Assembly (NCBI GenBank): GCA_033064195.1
Contig: JARBJD010000046.1
Coordinates: forward strand, 1-64,000
Length of the DNA: 64,000 nucleotides
Direction: 5' to 3'
Source: Blattamonas nauphoetae
Taxonomy: Eukaryota > Preaxostyla > Oxymonadida
The translations under genes and the position numbers were made by a program. Below, piece after piece: positions 34,554 through 48,200 of the stretch; within the stretch, counting starts at the first letter, position 1; the number at the start of each line of letters is the position of its first letter. The notes beneath the pieces were generated by a model. That model was not told the DNA's origin and ran no database searches. It was given only the letters and a program-made list of their open reading frames with translations.

Positions 34554-36570
34554 ATGACTGAAAACCTCGCAATCATGACTGAACTTTCGCCATCATCGGC
34601 GTTTACGTTCTCAAAACTGATTCATTCATTCATCACCTGGTTCACTGGTATCGTTTCGTTTCATCCCCACATCATACATTCGAAACTTGTATTGTTGATA
34701 GACCTGTGTACTGAGAGAATACAGTTCTCGTACTACCGTGATTTCGTCGTGAGATGGTTGTATTCTGTCTTCTCGTCAATACCGGATGGTCCTGTCAATA
34801 CAGACGGTATGTCTCCGTCTATGTTTAACATCTCTTTAGCACTTGAGAGTGGTATTCTTTATCCAGTGCCTTGCCAGTTATATTCCGTCAGAAAAGAAAA
34901 CTTGGAAACATCGATTCGGTATCCAGTTGATTCCTCTCATTTACTTAGTAATGTCTTAAAATTTACTGCAATCTGGTCAAAGCGGATAATCTTAATAGCT
35001 CAGCAACGGCCACACCCTGTTACGGCAGAAGAGGTGGAACAATTCGAGGTTTGATATCTCCCTCCTCACCCAAGTTCACGAAGAAATCAATCAATGCAAA
35101 TCATGAGAAGCTCTCTAATCTCATTCCTTCTGTCAAAGACAAGGACTACCAAACAATTGTCGCACAGCTGTTCGAGTATCACGCTGAGGCGAGACTTCTC
35201 CTTCAAACTTTCCTGAAACCCGACGTTGACCAGCTTTGTTCTGTCGCGGTCCAGAAACTTCGAAGCATTTGGCGCACTTTGGCTGACTTGACCGAGTCAG
35301 AAAAAATCGACCTCTCCCAATTCGACCTTGAAAGGAAAAAGGATGAGATGAGGAATCGGCCAGCTGATAATCATCAAAACATCGTCGCAGTGACCAGGGA
35401 GAGTGTGAATGAGAGCAGGGCGGAAGTCGATGAGTCTGTTGTCTCAAAACGAAGCAAAAAGAAGAAGAAAGAAGCCCCGAGCACCGTCACGACTTTCACG
35501 AACGGTCGAATTGTCTCCCAACCCAAAAGCACGCTGTCAAGAAAGGTTTGGTGTTCTCCGTTTGTGAATGGCCAGTGTTGTTTGTCGATTGATCGTTCTG
35601 ATGAAGAGTACGACCTGATCCATCTGAAAGAGGATTCGCTGATCGAAGTGAATGGCGAGAGCTTCCTCTCAAGTTCCACACTGGACACAGAGTGCATCAC
35701 CAAGTCTGCTGTTTCTTCTCTCATCTTCCCAGAACACTCACCAATCATCTTCTTTCACTGTTTTCACAGCACAACAATTCCAACCCCGATCCTTCAGATC
35801 CCGTCTTCCTCTCTGCACTCTACAGCGCTCTGAAACTGAACCAGCCCTTCCAACAGAACCTCTCTGCAATGCGAGGGCTTGAGACAGAGCTTCCCGACTC
35901 TGTGTATGATCTGCTTTCAGAGACATGCCCGATCACCTCGGAGGTTTGTTGTTCTGATTGTTCATCTGAATAGCTCTTCTCGTCTCCTCTCACCACACGC
36001 ACGCCTTCGTTCTGCAGTTTGTTCCCCTCTGTCGACTCCCACTTCGGATCGAAGGGGTCCTTCTTCACCCTCACACCCGCAAGTGCAGAGGGTGTCCACC
36101 TCGTCAATCCTCCTGCCCATGAACAGCTCATCCCCGCAATGACGCCGACTCTCCTCTCGCTCCTCGCTTCGTCCTCTCCGGTCACCCTCATCGTCATCCT
36201 CCCCAACTGGCACGACCTGCCCTTTCCTCTCCTGCAGCCTCTTCCTCAGAACGAGTCTCATGTTATCCGCACGTTCTCCCCTTCTTCCCTTCTCTCTTTT
36301 GTCTCCCATAGCTTCGTCCTCTCGAATGACTCTTTCTTCCTCTTCAGAAACAATTCTGACCCGTGGGTGAGCGGCGAGTTAACGATTTCCGTATCGCTTG
36401 GGCAGATCATGTTTGTTATCCTCCAAAACTCAGCCGGGGTTCAGACTCATTTCAGCCAGTTTAATTCTGAATCTCCGAAACTGAACGACAAAGGTTTTCT
36501 CCAATCAGTTAGTTGGGCTCCTTTTCAAGCTTCAATCGAAAAGGCATTCATTCCAGAATCTTTTACTTGA
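34554..36570 (+). CDS. PCIF1: PCIF1/CAPAM-like cap-adenosine N6-methyltransferase
   Basis: Four exons join in frame: 34554-35048, 35075-35703, 35733-35943 and 35974-36570, giving 643 residues. The introns are only 26, 29 and 30 bases. The N-terminal half is helical. A lysine-rich linker (KRSKKKKKE) lies near residue 300. The C-terminal methyltransferase core begins CSLFPSVDSHFGSKGSFF and continues to GVHLVNPPAHEQL and VILPNWHDLP, the order seen in PCIF1-type enzymes, which methylate N6 of a cap-adjacent adenosine in mRNA. The catalytic NPPF motif appears here as NPPA (residues 490-493), so activity or substrate handling may differ. No WW domain is visible at the N-terminus. It may act on mRNA or another RNA, or be inactive. 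Confidence 0.75.
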
Positions 36571-36599
36571 GAACATTTCACTATTGAAGATCATTTTGG

Positions 36600-38430
36600 C
36601 TCAATTTCAACAAAATTGAATTAGTTACCCATAACTTAAGACCAAATCAGCAGATCAAATTGAAGACATTTTGAACAGAGAACAACCTAAACCAGCACCA
36701 TTACCTCCTGATGAAAGCGATCAAAACGACCCATCTTTCCGTATCCTTGGAGACGCGCCACCCCGAAATGAAGGATGGATGGAGGAAATCAAAAACTCCG
36801 AAGTATGAAGAGAGAACTGATATTTTTGTCCTTTTCTCACTTTCCCCAAACTATTTTCATTTTTCTCATTTCCACCCTTCAATTTCAGGTGATTCCAACC
36901 ATGTTGAGTTGCCTTATCAAAACATCGTCCAGCCTCACTCTTTCATGCCACGGAATCTTCCACGAGAACCCAGACACAGACGACAGCGTTCAAAATGAAG
37001 ACGGGAGATGGTTTGTCCCAAGAATCAGGACACACGAGGAGTCATTGTGGGTGAATCCGACCATCTCGCATGTGGAAGAGATCACCCATCAGCTTGCCGC
37101 AGAAATGGCCATCACTGAAGACGTGTGAAGTCGGTTGGATAAAGACACCCTTCCGCTCTCACTGGTATGGTGCAACTTGGCAACGAACGCACTGCAAGCA
37201 GCAGTGTCCGGATTTGAAAACACAGTCTTCAACAACTGCGGAACGGACGAGATGAGGCTGTTTGTGGTTGACGCACTTCGGAACACGAGAGGTGCACCAG
37301 AAGGGAGGAGTCGCACGTGGAAGTGTGTTCTGAGTGAGAGAGGGGAGAAGTTGTTTTGATGATTGGAAGTGGAGTGTTTCCGTTCATTTGATCGTTTTTG
37401 GAGGATTTTGAGAATATTTGTGGATGTCTGTTTCATTTGCTGTTGATTAATTCCAATTCCATCACTTCTCACTTTCACCTCACTCTCCTTCTTCATCTCT
37501 CCTCTCGCAGATTGTCCACCTCTCCACTCCACATGAGCTCCGCACTCATCGCTGTCTCTTTGCAGCTTCTCGACATCTGTCTCCACCTCCCCCCAGCACT
37601 CGCCTCCCTCGCCCACAGAGCCTTGTTCGGCTCACTTGCCACGCTCAACACCATCCACCTCACTGTCGACGTGTCTCTGCCAGAAGTCCCCTCGCACTGC
37701 CTTCAGAACCAGAATGGGAAGAGACAGGAATCATCCGGATGACGGAAGCCGAAGCTGGGATTGCTGTGGAGGCGTTTGAGGGAGCCGGATTAGGCCTCTG
37801 GGACGAATTCGCCAGTCTCCATTCCGACACTTTTCGAGTTGTTGCCACTTCTCGTCCCTCATCGACACTCACTCTTCACTGCACTCTGCACGACTTGCTT
37901 GGGATTTTTTGGAAACAGCGGTGATTCTGTTCATCTCAACCTCGTCGTCTTGACACTCAATCTTCTTCGAGAATCGAAAGAAGTGTGGGAAAGTGTGCTT
38001 TCAACCGATGCAATCCCAGCCATCCTTCGCCAACTCGCTTCTCCCCGAAGAGAGACAGAGGAAGTCAGACACACAACCGAAGTTGAGCGAACGCTTCTCC
38101 GCCTCTCTCTGCAGATGCTCGTCTCGAGAGAACGAAAGCGGGATGGAACGATCATATCACTTGTCGCTCCCCCACCGTCGCCCACACTCAGCCTGACCAT
38201 GGCAGTTGTCTGTGTCACCTGGACTCGTCGGTGGTGACAGATCGTCGTTGTCCGAGTCGAGTTCATAGAATGGATCGGCGTTCGCTGAGGCTCTTCCGTA
38301 GTCGTTGAGTAGCGGCTCGGAGATCGGATCGGGGAGGGGAAAAAAGTTGCTGAATCGATTGCCGAGCCACTCCTCAACGATTACGGCACAGCCTCGGCGA
38401 ACCCTGATCCATTGTGTGAACATGAGCGAG
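36600..38430 (+). pseudogene. Fragmentary helical-repeat protein gene, unidentified
   Basis: Plus-strand coding-like pieces follow one another in changing frames. An acidic start region near 36660 (PLPPDESDQNDPSF) is joined by a plausible intron ending TTTCAG at about 36889 to VIPTMLSCLIKTSSSLTLSC. Then come VWCNLATNALQAAVSGFENT (37163-37222), SALIAVSLQLLDICLHLPPA near 37535, EAEAGIAVEAFEGAGLGLWD near 37750, and LNLVVLTLNLLRESKEVWES near 37945. Leucine-rich amphipathic helices suggest an armadillo- or HEAT-like solenoid. Stops between the pieces (for example TGA after ITEDV at 37126) are not all removed by introns I can see, so it is probably decayed. The right end abuts a palindromic insertion at 38431. 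Confidence 0.4.
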
Positions 38431-38992
38431 TCGCATGCATACCAATCTCGGGTATGGTCACCCCATTTACTAGATTCCACTTCACATTATAAACAAAGTT
38501 AGAGAACCATTTTTGTGAAATGAGGGCTTGTTAATGAAATTGGGACACCACGATCCTCTGTTTCGAACAACCTTTTCTCCATTGAAAGGACTTTATTTGA
38601 TCCAATTCGACAAAAAACCAATATTGAGAGTATGTGAGACGAACTGAACGATACAAAAAAGGGAAAAATGCCCTTGGAATGAAATCAGGATTTGATGTGG
38701 TCAGGACGAAAGTATGGGGATTGATCTGAATCCATCAAATCATTCCAAGGGCATTTTTCCCTTTTTTTGTATCGTTCAGTTCGTCTCACATACTCTCAAT
38801 ATTGTTTTTTTGTCGAATTGGATCAAATAAAGTCCTTTCAATGGAGAAAAGGTTGTTCGAAACAGAGGATCGTGGTGTCCCAATTTCATTAACAAGCCCT
38901 CATTTCACAAAAATGGTTCTCTAACTTTGTTTATAATGTGAAGTGGAATCTAGTAAATGGGGTGACCATACCCGAGATTGGTATGCATGCGA
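38431..38992. mobile_element. 562-bp near-perfect palindrome (foldback MITE)
   Basis: The arms 38431-38675 and about 38745-38992 are reverse complements with only one or two differences around a central spacer of roughly 70 bp. The ends read TCGCATGCATACCAATCTCG and its complement. If the element proper starts after the TA (CCAATCTCGGG), the empty site would have been TCGCATGCATATGCATGCGA, itself a perfect palindrome. Otherwise the palindrome simply includes those bases. There is no coding capacity. The near identity of the arms suggests recent origin. Confidence 0.8.
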
Positions 38993-39264
38993 AATGCACA
39001 CATGATGCGGTGGACCACTAAGACCCTTTTTTTTGAAGTTTTCGAGCATCTTTGTGATCCTTTGATTCTTTCGTTCTACCATTTTCGTGATTATTTATTT
39101 CATTATGTTAAAAAATCGGGGTTCAGATCGAGACTGTCAAATTGAGGTTGACCCATAAACTGTCTCATCCGAATTCTTAGACCAAAATGTCCCAGATGAT
39201 TATTTCAAACGCACGAACACTTCAGAATCAAGATTTTCAAGTGAAATGGTAAAAAACGAAACGT
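38993..39264. other. Intergenic, 3' side of TOR
   Basis: This short AT-rich stretch holds a run of T at 39029-39036 and no coding frame of note. It probably carries the TOR 3' untranslated region, read on the minus strand. Confidence 0.5.
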
Positions 39265-42200
39265 TTACCAAAGAGGACACCAGCCAAGGAAAAGTTGGCT
39301 GAGGTTCTCACCAGACATAGCTTGTTCGATCAAGAGACTCACTTGCTCAGATGAGGATTTGGCGATTCCATCATCAAATTCCAAGCCCTTCAACTTGGCT
39401 TCCACTCGGTCAAGAGCTTTGCTAGCTCGAGCATGAGTCGTTGAGCGATCAAGTTCATCAAAGAAGAGATGTCGGAGCCGAGGCGGTCTGTTTGTGAACT
39501 GGGACTGCTCTACTCCAGACTGGGGAGCACGAGCAGCGTAAAATGAAAGTTGATCCTCGTACCTCCGCTGTTGGGTGGGGTCTTCGTGTTGTTGGTACGT
39601 ATGGGGGTTCGGGCGAGCCGTGAGTTGTCTCTCCTCCGGCGCCCACCAATGCACCAGAGGATCCAACACGAAGGCCTCCAGCATTGCCATGATCGACCCT
39701 TTGCTGGATCGAAGGAGCGACATGATTCGCTCACACGACCGTCGAAAAGCTCCATGGACACCACCGATGTCCATTGCATTCAGCATCATCCTCGTCAATC
39801 TGAACGGGACAGTCTCTGCGAAGCTCTCTCGATCTTTGGCGACCTCAAAACAATCGCCGAAGTCGATATGGACAACTCGTGCGGTTCTTGGTTCCAGCAT
39901 CAAGTTGCTGGGGTGTCTGTCACCGAGTCCGAGAATGTGTCCAACCATGCTCATCACAGCATTTGATTGAGTGAATGCCCTTCTGCGCTCAAACCACCGA
40001 TCGGTAGACTTCACAAAATAAATAGAGAAGAAAAGACAAACTTCACTGTCGAGCCACAGAATGTCGTAGAGATCGCGACCAGGGGTGTTCGATGCAACAT
40101 AGTTCATGACATCCAGTTTCTGCATGCGAGTGAGGTAGTCGAAGGCAGGGTGGCGAGCATCGTGATGTTGAGGCAAGGGGCAGATTTCTTCAGCAATCAT
40201 GGCGTGCTGCAGAAGGATGAAAAGGGAAGAGAAAACATACCTCAAGGTCAGACTTTATGCCACGTTCTGTCCGGTAATGCTTGATGAGCTGGTTAAGAGT
40301 GGAGTGATTTGTGACAATCCCAATCAGCCCAGTCTGTTGAGAGAGAGGAACAATGGGGTATCTCCGGATCCGAAGCTCCTTGAACGAAAATTGAGAAGAA
40401 AAGAGTGTATTTATGAGGCCGAACAGCTGCATCACCCGCTCGTCCATTCGGATGTCCTCTCGACCTTTCAGTAAAAAGCGATAGATGTTTCCATCCGATC
40501 CGTTCATCCCGATGAATCGAGGGCGCTGTTTAGACGGAAAGACTTTGAGAAGGACTTCACAGGAGGCGAGTTTCACTGGTGAATCATTTTGTGCCTCCGT
40601 TGTCCCAGGCATCGCAATGTCAAACGACTGCTTGGCGGCAAGCACGGGAGCATTAATGTTGAGATTCAGCTCCTGAAATTGGGTGTACGGAGAGAGCTCC
40701 TTCCAGATCATCCGGAATCGGTCCCATGCTCGTTGGAGATGTGTCGGCTCGTGATTCTGACTGTATCGTGTGAGATATTCTTGCACAGCAATCAGTTTTG
40801 CCTCAAACTCATCCAGGAACCGTCGTTCAGGATAAGAGTACAGTTCATATGCAAACTGTTCCACAATCTGCTTGAGTTCATCCCGACTGAGTGATTGGGC
40901 ATTCACGTGCTTGCCTCCCGAGAGCATTGACGATGGATGGAAGGCGTCCATGAAGCCAGCCGTGCGAGACGGAATGGATGTCGGTGTGAACGTAGACTGG
41001 TTCGTCTGATGAGATGAAAAAAGGAGGGAATCTTGGCCGCCAAGCTGGACATTCTTCAGCTTCAGGTCATTCTGGAGAATATCCAAAATGACCGGACCGC
41101 ATCTGTTTTTCATCTGGATGAGGTTCTGTTCTGCGTGTTGATTCTCCCTCTTGAGATCGTGGAGAGTTCGGTAGAGCTGGAGGAGGTCTTGATACGAACC
41201 TTCGTAGTCTTCGTGATAGAACTTCCCGCTGATCTCGTCGAGTGAATAACTCCACAGCTCATCCGTCGTCACAGCAATTCTGATCAATTCATGCGACACC
41301 AACTTCCCGTCGTAGACAATGCCTTTGTTCTGCTCGACAATCTTTTGCAGAATGTGTTGTGATATATCCTTCCTCAGACCGTTGTTTGACTTGGTTGCGA
41401 CGATGAGAGGGAACAGGAGCATGTTCGGATGGTTCTCCGACACCTTCAGAAGAACTTCATGGAGCTGAGATCGAAGAGGAACATCAAGATCCAGCTGAGC
41501 AATCAGTTGTGGGATGACATCGAGCCACATGTCTGGGTGAGAGTGGGTCATTGTTTTGAATTGTCTCGCGAGCGTTCCAACAATGAAATAATTGTGGTAG
41601 TTCGAGAGAAAGTTCAGAAGACGAAGGGTATCTTGCAGAATACTCTTTTTCGATAATTGAATGGCACGACTGAAAGCCGATAAGGTTTGATACAACAGTT
41701 TCATCCAATCTGCAGAATCCACAAGAACAGTTCGGATTCGAACAAATGCCGGATCAAGATTCCGCTCCTCATCTTCTGTGGTGTGGAGTCCAACACCTGT
41801 CAGAGCAATTGATATTTTCTGTGTCACGATCTCGATGTGGCTTTGGATTTCTGCATCTGTGTTGTCGAAGAGAGGTGCTCGGAAATGGCTCAAGATGGCA
41901 GCAAGGTATTCATCGAACTCCGGACGCTTTTGAAGCTTGCACAAATCATTCGTCGACATGGCGAATTTATGATACGGCTTTGCCCACGTTGAGTCACTCT
42001 CTGAAGCAAACCTGAACGAGATCGACGCATCTTTCAGATACGGGATGTTCTTTCCAGAGAGGCACAGGATTCCTTGCTGGAGATAGATCTTTGCTTTCAT
42101 CTGATTTGTTTGTTCGGTCTGCATGAAGCTGTTCATCCGTTGCTGGGCCTCGTTGATTTTCTGGTTGGCAAGAAGGTCTTTGATGTACGCATAGATGACT

Positions 42201-45200
42201 CGGGGGTTTGTGTTTGGAGGGAACGGTTCATCTTCCTTCAATTCCTTCACGTTCATCATTCGGAGGAGGGTTGTTCGGGCGAGATCAGTATTCTGGGCAA
42301 CTTTCCTGCTCAACGACGCATATTTCACCCACACATCCAAGTCTTCCTCCTTCGGGAGGACAAATTGGCGAATCGAAAGAGAGTCTCGCCATCCAAGACA
42401 ATCAAACTGTGTGGCAAACAGTCGATCCGACCACATTTGGAGATACCTTTTCTTCTGATCGTGAACACCTGGCGAGAAAACGATTTGGCACGCTTCTTCG
42501 AGCTCGACCAGCAGCTGCGCTTTGAAAGCAACTGGATACAGTCGATCATACGATGGATCGGATGAGTGGACTGTTTCTTGTCGGAGAGAGTCGCGGGCTG
42601 CATCAATAAAACGGCTGATGTCATGATTCTGCTGCGTGTGCATCGCAAGAATGGCCGAATAGAAGTTGTAGTCATACGTATGAACATCCATTCGTTGGAC
42701 AAACTGCTTCAAGAGATCAAATTCGTGCATGTGGAATGCCGCCCGTGAGCCAATCGAAAGAAGCTCAGAGAGAATTGCATGACCTTCGAATGCCTGGATG
42801 TTCTGTTTTGCGAGTTGCAGACCCTCTTCATCTTCTCCAATTTCCATCAGACAGCGGATCAGGCCAACCAAGCTGTGCATGTCGTCAAGAGTCGGGTTGA
42901 CGAGAACTTGCTCTTCGTCGATCGTCAGAGATTGTTTGAACTGCTGCGAGGCTCGTGACCATTCTTGTAAGCTCTCGAGTTTGGATGCGTTGATCGGAAT
43001 ATCGAAAATATCCTGTCCAATGCACGCAACTCCGCTGATTGCATCGTTCTCTTGGAGAGACGCATTCAGCTGTAAAAGAACATCGATGAGTTCGGACGGC
43101 CTGTCTTGTGAAGTCGATCCAGGGTTTGTTGTGGATTGCGACCTTGTCGGATCCGGAGTGTTGAGTTGGTTCGGCTTCGGAGTGAATGGCGTCGATGGAT
43201 TGAGACCTGGGGACTCTCTCATCAAGATCGAGTTTGGGGTTCTTTGTGGATGGATATTGTCATTCTTCGGTGATGTGAAGAAATTGTCCCGAGGATTCGT
43301 TTGATCACACACACGAGAGAAGATCATGGAATGCCAACACGGATAGATCGTATTCGGGGGCTGCCTGACATTTTGGATAAGTTCCAATTCTGCGTAACGA
43401 AGAGCACGAGGCAAGGCATGATTCTTCAAAGCTGTCGACGAGAGGAGTCTGAAGGAGACTTGCAGAGGTGTCTCTCTCTTCTCCATATATTCGTCGAGAA
43501 GGAGGATTTCCATGGCGTGTTCAGCAGTGAGGAGAGGCATCTGAAGAATGCTCTCCAAGTAACTTGTTAACCTCTTCTTCAAATCGCCCGAAATCTCATC
43601 CCAGAACGATGCAAATGCCTGATTGAGGAGTGTTGTTGGAAGATTGGGTATTTCCAGAGCAGCGATGAAGGAGAGGTTGATGAGGGGGTTCGGTGAGTAG
43701 CAGATCAGTGCCAGTGTTAGGGTTTTGATGTGTTCAGTGAGGTCGTCACTGATCACGATGTTGGAGAGGTGGAAGTATCGTGTGACAGCATTGATCTTCA
43801 CCGAAATGACTTCGCGGTATTCCCTGTCTCTTTCTTTTGCTTTATCGCTCGGCAGACTCTGCGAGGATCCGTGTGCTTGCGAGAGATTGAATGCAAAGTA
43901 CTCATGGTCTCTGATGTGGGAGGGCGTGTGATGGAAAGGCGGGTTGTTCGGAGACAAAGTTTGTGATTGTGCCGCCAATCGCACATGATAGATGCTTTTG
44001 GAAATTCGAGAAAACTCTTCCTGGCGACTGTTATCAAGTCGTTTGATGATCACATCCCGAAAGTCCTTGTTCTCCTTTCCGGCCAACACCATGGTGTGCA
44101 AGACTTGCAGGACGAAGCTGTCGGTTGGCTTTGAGACAGAATCTGCGTATGAATCATGTCGCTTTGGGACCCGCATCAGCTGAGTGGCGAGAGAGTGGAG
44201 AATCTGAAGGATGAGTTCGATGGTGAGGACGTCGGCATAGTTCAGATAATACTCCGTCGAGTCTTGCACATCAGACGACGAATTCTGCGAGTACTGAGGA
44301 ACCGAGACGACAGGAGGCCGTTGGAGTGACAATTGATACGTCGGAGTGTTTGACGATGGTGATTGAGTCGTCGGCTGTGATGCGGATGATGCATTTGAAA
44401 ATTGGTTGCCTGCAGCTTGAGCAAGATCGTCAATGAACTTCTTGGAATCCGAAGGAGCATTCTGTGGGCGGATTGCTTGGCCGACTCGCGGCGAGGTCAG
44501 TTGGCTTGATTCTTGTGACCCTTCCGGTTTCTGATAGAATAGAACCATCGTGTTGTCTTCGATGGATGAACACATCGAGTCAATTCTCGTTCGGTCAGAT
44601 GGAATCAACCTGAAGGCCGAGAGAGCAAACGAGAAGAGATGAACAGGCGGAAGAATCAGCTGCTCGAGGAACTTGCTGAGATGAGATGCTGATTGGTACT
44701 GTTTGATCATATTTGGCAAGCGAATGAGCATATCATTGACTTCCTTCAACATCGTGAGAGCTGTTTGAGTGGTCTTCTGAGGAGTGACGTTGATCGACGG
44801 ATTCATTTCTCTGATGGATTGCGCAAAATGAGATTGCGCGTTCGGAGATTCGTCCTTTGGGGTGGAGTCCGTTTGATTGAAAGAAATGCCGACCTGCTGA
44901 AGTTGTTTGTAGGAGAGTGAGAGTTCAGAGATCGGAGGAGCTGATGGAAATGGAACTTGCGTCCGATTGAAAGGGAGGAGACTCAAGACTGCCCGAAGAA
45001 TCGGGGTGACATGGTGTGAGACGTTAACCACGGCTGAAATTTGGGCGAGGGTGAAGAGAGCATGGATGGTGATGGTGGGATGGAGGCTGCTATCGGTGAG
45101 GATGTTCAGCAGGAGAGGGATGATCATCGGGACGTACTCTTCGGTGGATTTCACCATCACCTGGATGAGATACAACGATTCATGGATGTGTTTCCGCTCC

Positions 45201-48200
45201 TTCAACTTGTCAATGAGAAGAGGGATGAGGATGGGAACCTGCGCTCCAAATGAATCGTAAGCAATGAAGAGTTGCTCAATGAGCGGGACCACATCGAAGA
45301 AGCACTCGTCCCAATACGGAACGATCAACTTGACGAACGGGAGGATGGCATCCTTCATGTCCATTCGATAGAGTCGAACGAGAAGAGCGAGTGTTCTGAA
45401 GCAGAGAGAATCAAGAAGTTTGTTGCTGGTCCGAGCAAGGATATGATGGATAATGGTGATGAACAGGGAGAGATGAGGAGCGAAGAGATGGTGATTCGAA
45501 TGAATAAAGAGCACGATTGTGGAGAACAGTTTGATCACCTGGTCGAGATCTTCCTTCTGGAGAGCCCACACAAGATCAAAGAAGAGTGTGTACACAATCG
45601 AAGGGATCATGTCCTGCTTCTTCTTCTTCCCCAGAGTCCCGTGAAGTTGGAACGAGGGGATGATGATGGAGTCATGCACAAGAGGGACTGCATATCCATC
45701 AAACTTCTGTTGGTCTTGGACCATCGAAATCAAGAACACCCACTGCCCGTTCACAAAGCGAGCGTCAACATTGTCGCTGTTCCACTTTTCTGGGAGGACT
45801 GTTTCGGCCAGTTTCGTCAGATTCGTAGGGGTGTTCTGGTGATCCAGATGGACCTCTGTGTCTTTCACAGGATGAGAGAGGATGCTGGACACAGACATTG
45901 GAGAGAGGGCTCCGAGGATACCAAGAAGATGGAGAGAATCTTTGAAAAGAGAGACTGACGACGAATTGAGGAGAGACATCAGAATCGAGAGAAGCCGAGG
46001 TTCTTGTTTGAGCGGAACGATGACATTGCACGTTGATTGAACAACTTGACCAAAAGCAGCAAAGACAGGATGGATCAGAAACGGTGTGGAAACCTTGGTC
46101 ACAGCGATGATGAACGTGATGAGTGTATTCGTCAGGATTTCCTTGTATTCGTCAAGGATCGGCGATGCGAGTCGAGCAAGATGGTAGATCCCGTCCATCG
46201 CAATCCTTTGGATCTGGAGAGGGTAGTTCGAGAGGATGGCGATGAAACACGCGATGATGGAGCGGAGGTGGACCATCGACGTTTCCGGGTGATATTCGAT
46301 CACGCGGACGAGCTGAGTGGCATACATTCGCTTAACATCGAGACTCCTCTCAAACTGCAGTTGGTTCAGAATCATCTCGACAAGATCATGGAAGCGAGGA
46401 ACGACTGTAGCTGGGTTCTTTGGGGCTAGACGACTGAGAAGAATGATGGTCTGATCTCTGATTTCACGGCTTTCGTCAAAGAGAAGAGGGAAGATAAAAC
46501 CACTCAGGTTGGCAGAGAGGGACAGATAGAAGTCGTACTGCACTCCAAAAGCCTTGAGGAGGGTCAGGCGGACATCTTCGTCGACATCAGACGCCATCAC
46601 AACCAACAGCTGGAGGAGAATCTCACGGACAATCTGCCAGTACTGCCCATCAATTGGTGGGCTCTGCTGCGGCGGGATGAGAAGCTTGGCGCACGCTTCC
46701 GCACACCGCAACCTCACCTCCTTGCTGTGATGGACCAGATACGGGCACGCCACGTCTCTGAGGTAGTGGGCGAGGTAGTGGTTGGAGAAGTCAAACTCCG
46801 TCAGAATGCGGAAGGACTCGCAGACTTGCTTTGTTCGCGTGTCGTCCATGAGCGGGTTGGCTGATGTTTGGGATGCCATTTGCTGGAGATAGGACGGCGT
46901 GTTGGGGTTGAACGGCGTCAAGACAGCCATGCTCTGTGTCGGGACTGCGACAGGGATGCGCTCTTCTTTGGTCTGATTCAAGAATCCGCGGTTGTTGTTG
47001 AGGAGATGACACCGAACATCCGAAAGATTGGAGACTGACGACTTTGAGGTGCATTGTGTGATTGGTGGGGTGTTTTGGATGATACATGCGATGCAGAGTT
47101 CGGTGTTCTGCGAACAATTGGACGGAATTTGAACTTGAGGAATCTGCTGAAGTGGTGGAGGGAGACTAGAGAACGATGGAGCAGGAATTGCCTGCTGTTT
47201 CGCTCCAAGTTTGGTGACAGGAAAAGAAATTGTTGGAGGAAGAGTGATTCTGTTGACAAGAGGAATTTGAGTGGTCTTTTTCTTGGACTGATTAGCATTG
47301 GGAACGAGAATTTCATATTCACTAATCAACAATCTTGTCTGGAACGATGGGAGATACGTTGGGAATACGCGACAGATTGTGTTGAGTGTTTGACACAATT
47401 TCGAGCCGAATGGGACACGGAACAATGATTCAAGGAGTGAATCTCGAAGTTGAAGATCAGTGCCAAGCCGATCGACCATTTGTGTGAGGCAGTCGAGAGC
47501 ATATACTTGAAGAGAGGGATGCTTCGGCTGCTTGAGGGTTTTTTCGATGGTATCAGTAAGACCACGAGACAAAGATTGAATTGCTGAGAGTGTTGAATTA
47601 TCACCAGCACAGGATTCCTTCACAGCTGAAAGATTTGCCATTAATTTGCTGGCGATTTGAAAGGCAGATTTCTGCATTTCTACATCAGATTCACAACATG
47701 CTATCAGAGTATTACCACATGTAGCAATGACTTTGGTGATTCCTGTAGGAAAAGCTTTTGTATATGGAGGAAGAACAGTGATGATTGCTTGTCTCACAAT
47801 ATTATCCGTGTTTGAGTTAATTTTGATGATCTATAAATAAGAAAACGCATGAAAATACGATAGCAGATACAATATTACTGATTTGCGACATGTATGACTT
47901 CATTAAGGGATTGTTGAGTTGGAGAATTTCACTCAATCCCAAGAGGAGGCCATGCAGTTTTGTGCTTTGTTTAGATGAAACCTTCGACAACTGCTCTAAT
48001 TCTTCCAAAGATGTATTGAGAATTTGTTTGTATGATTCGATATTTCGCTTCTCGATTTGGGCAAGGCATTGCCCAAACGAACGAGCTGCATCAGCGTGAA
48101 AAACATATTCATCGGTATGGAGTAATTTCTAAGAATATCACAGAAGCAAACGAGTGGTTAGTGGAAATTCAAGGTGAAAAAGCAGAAAAAGAATACCCAG

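Noticed and set aside
38157-38480. Minus-strand 107-residue frame with an acidic end
   Set aside because: It begins inside the palindromic insertion and overlaps the plus-strand decayed gene; evidence is too weak to call.
40190-47797. Long plus-strand open frames opposite TOR, for example 45272-45958
   Set aside because: They are antisense shadows of the conserved TOR coding strand, without motifs and with codon choice set by the other strand.
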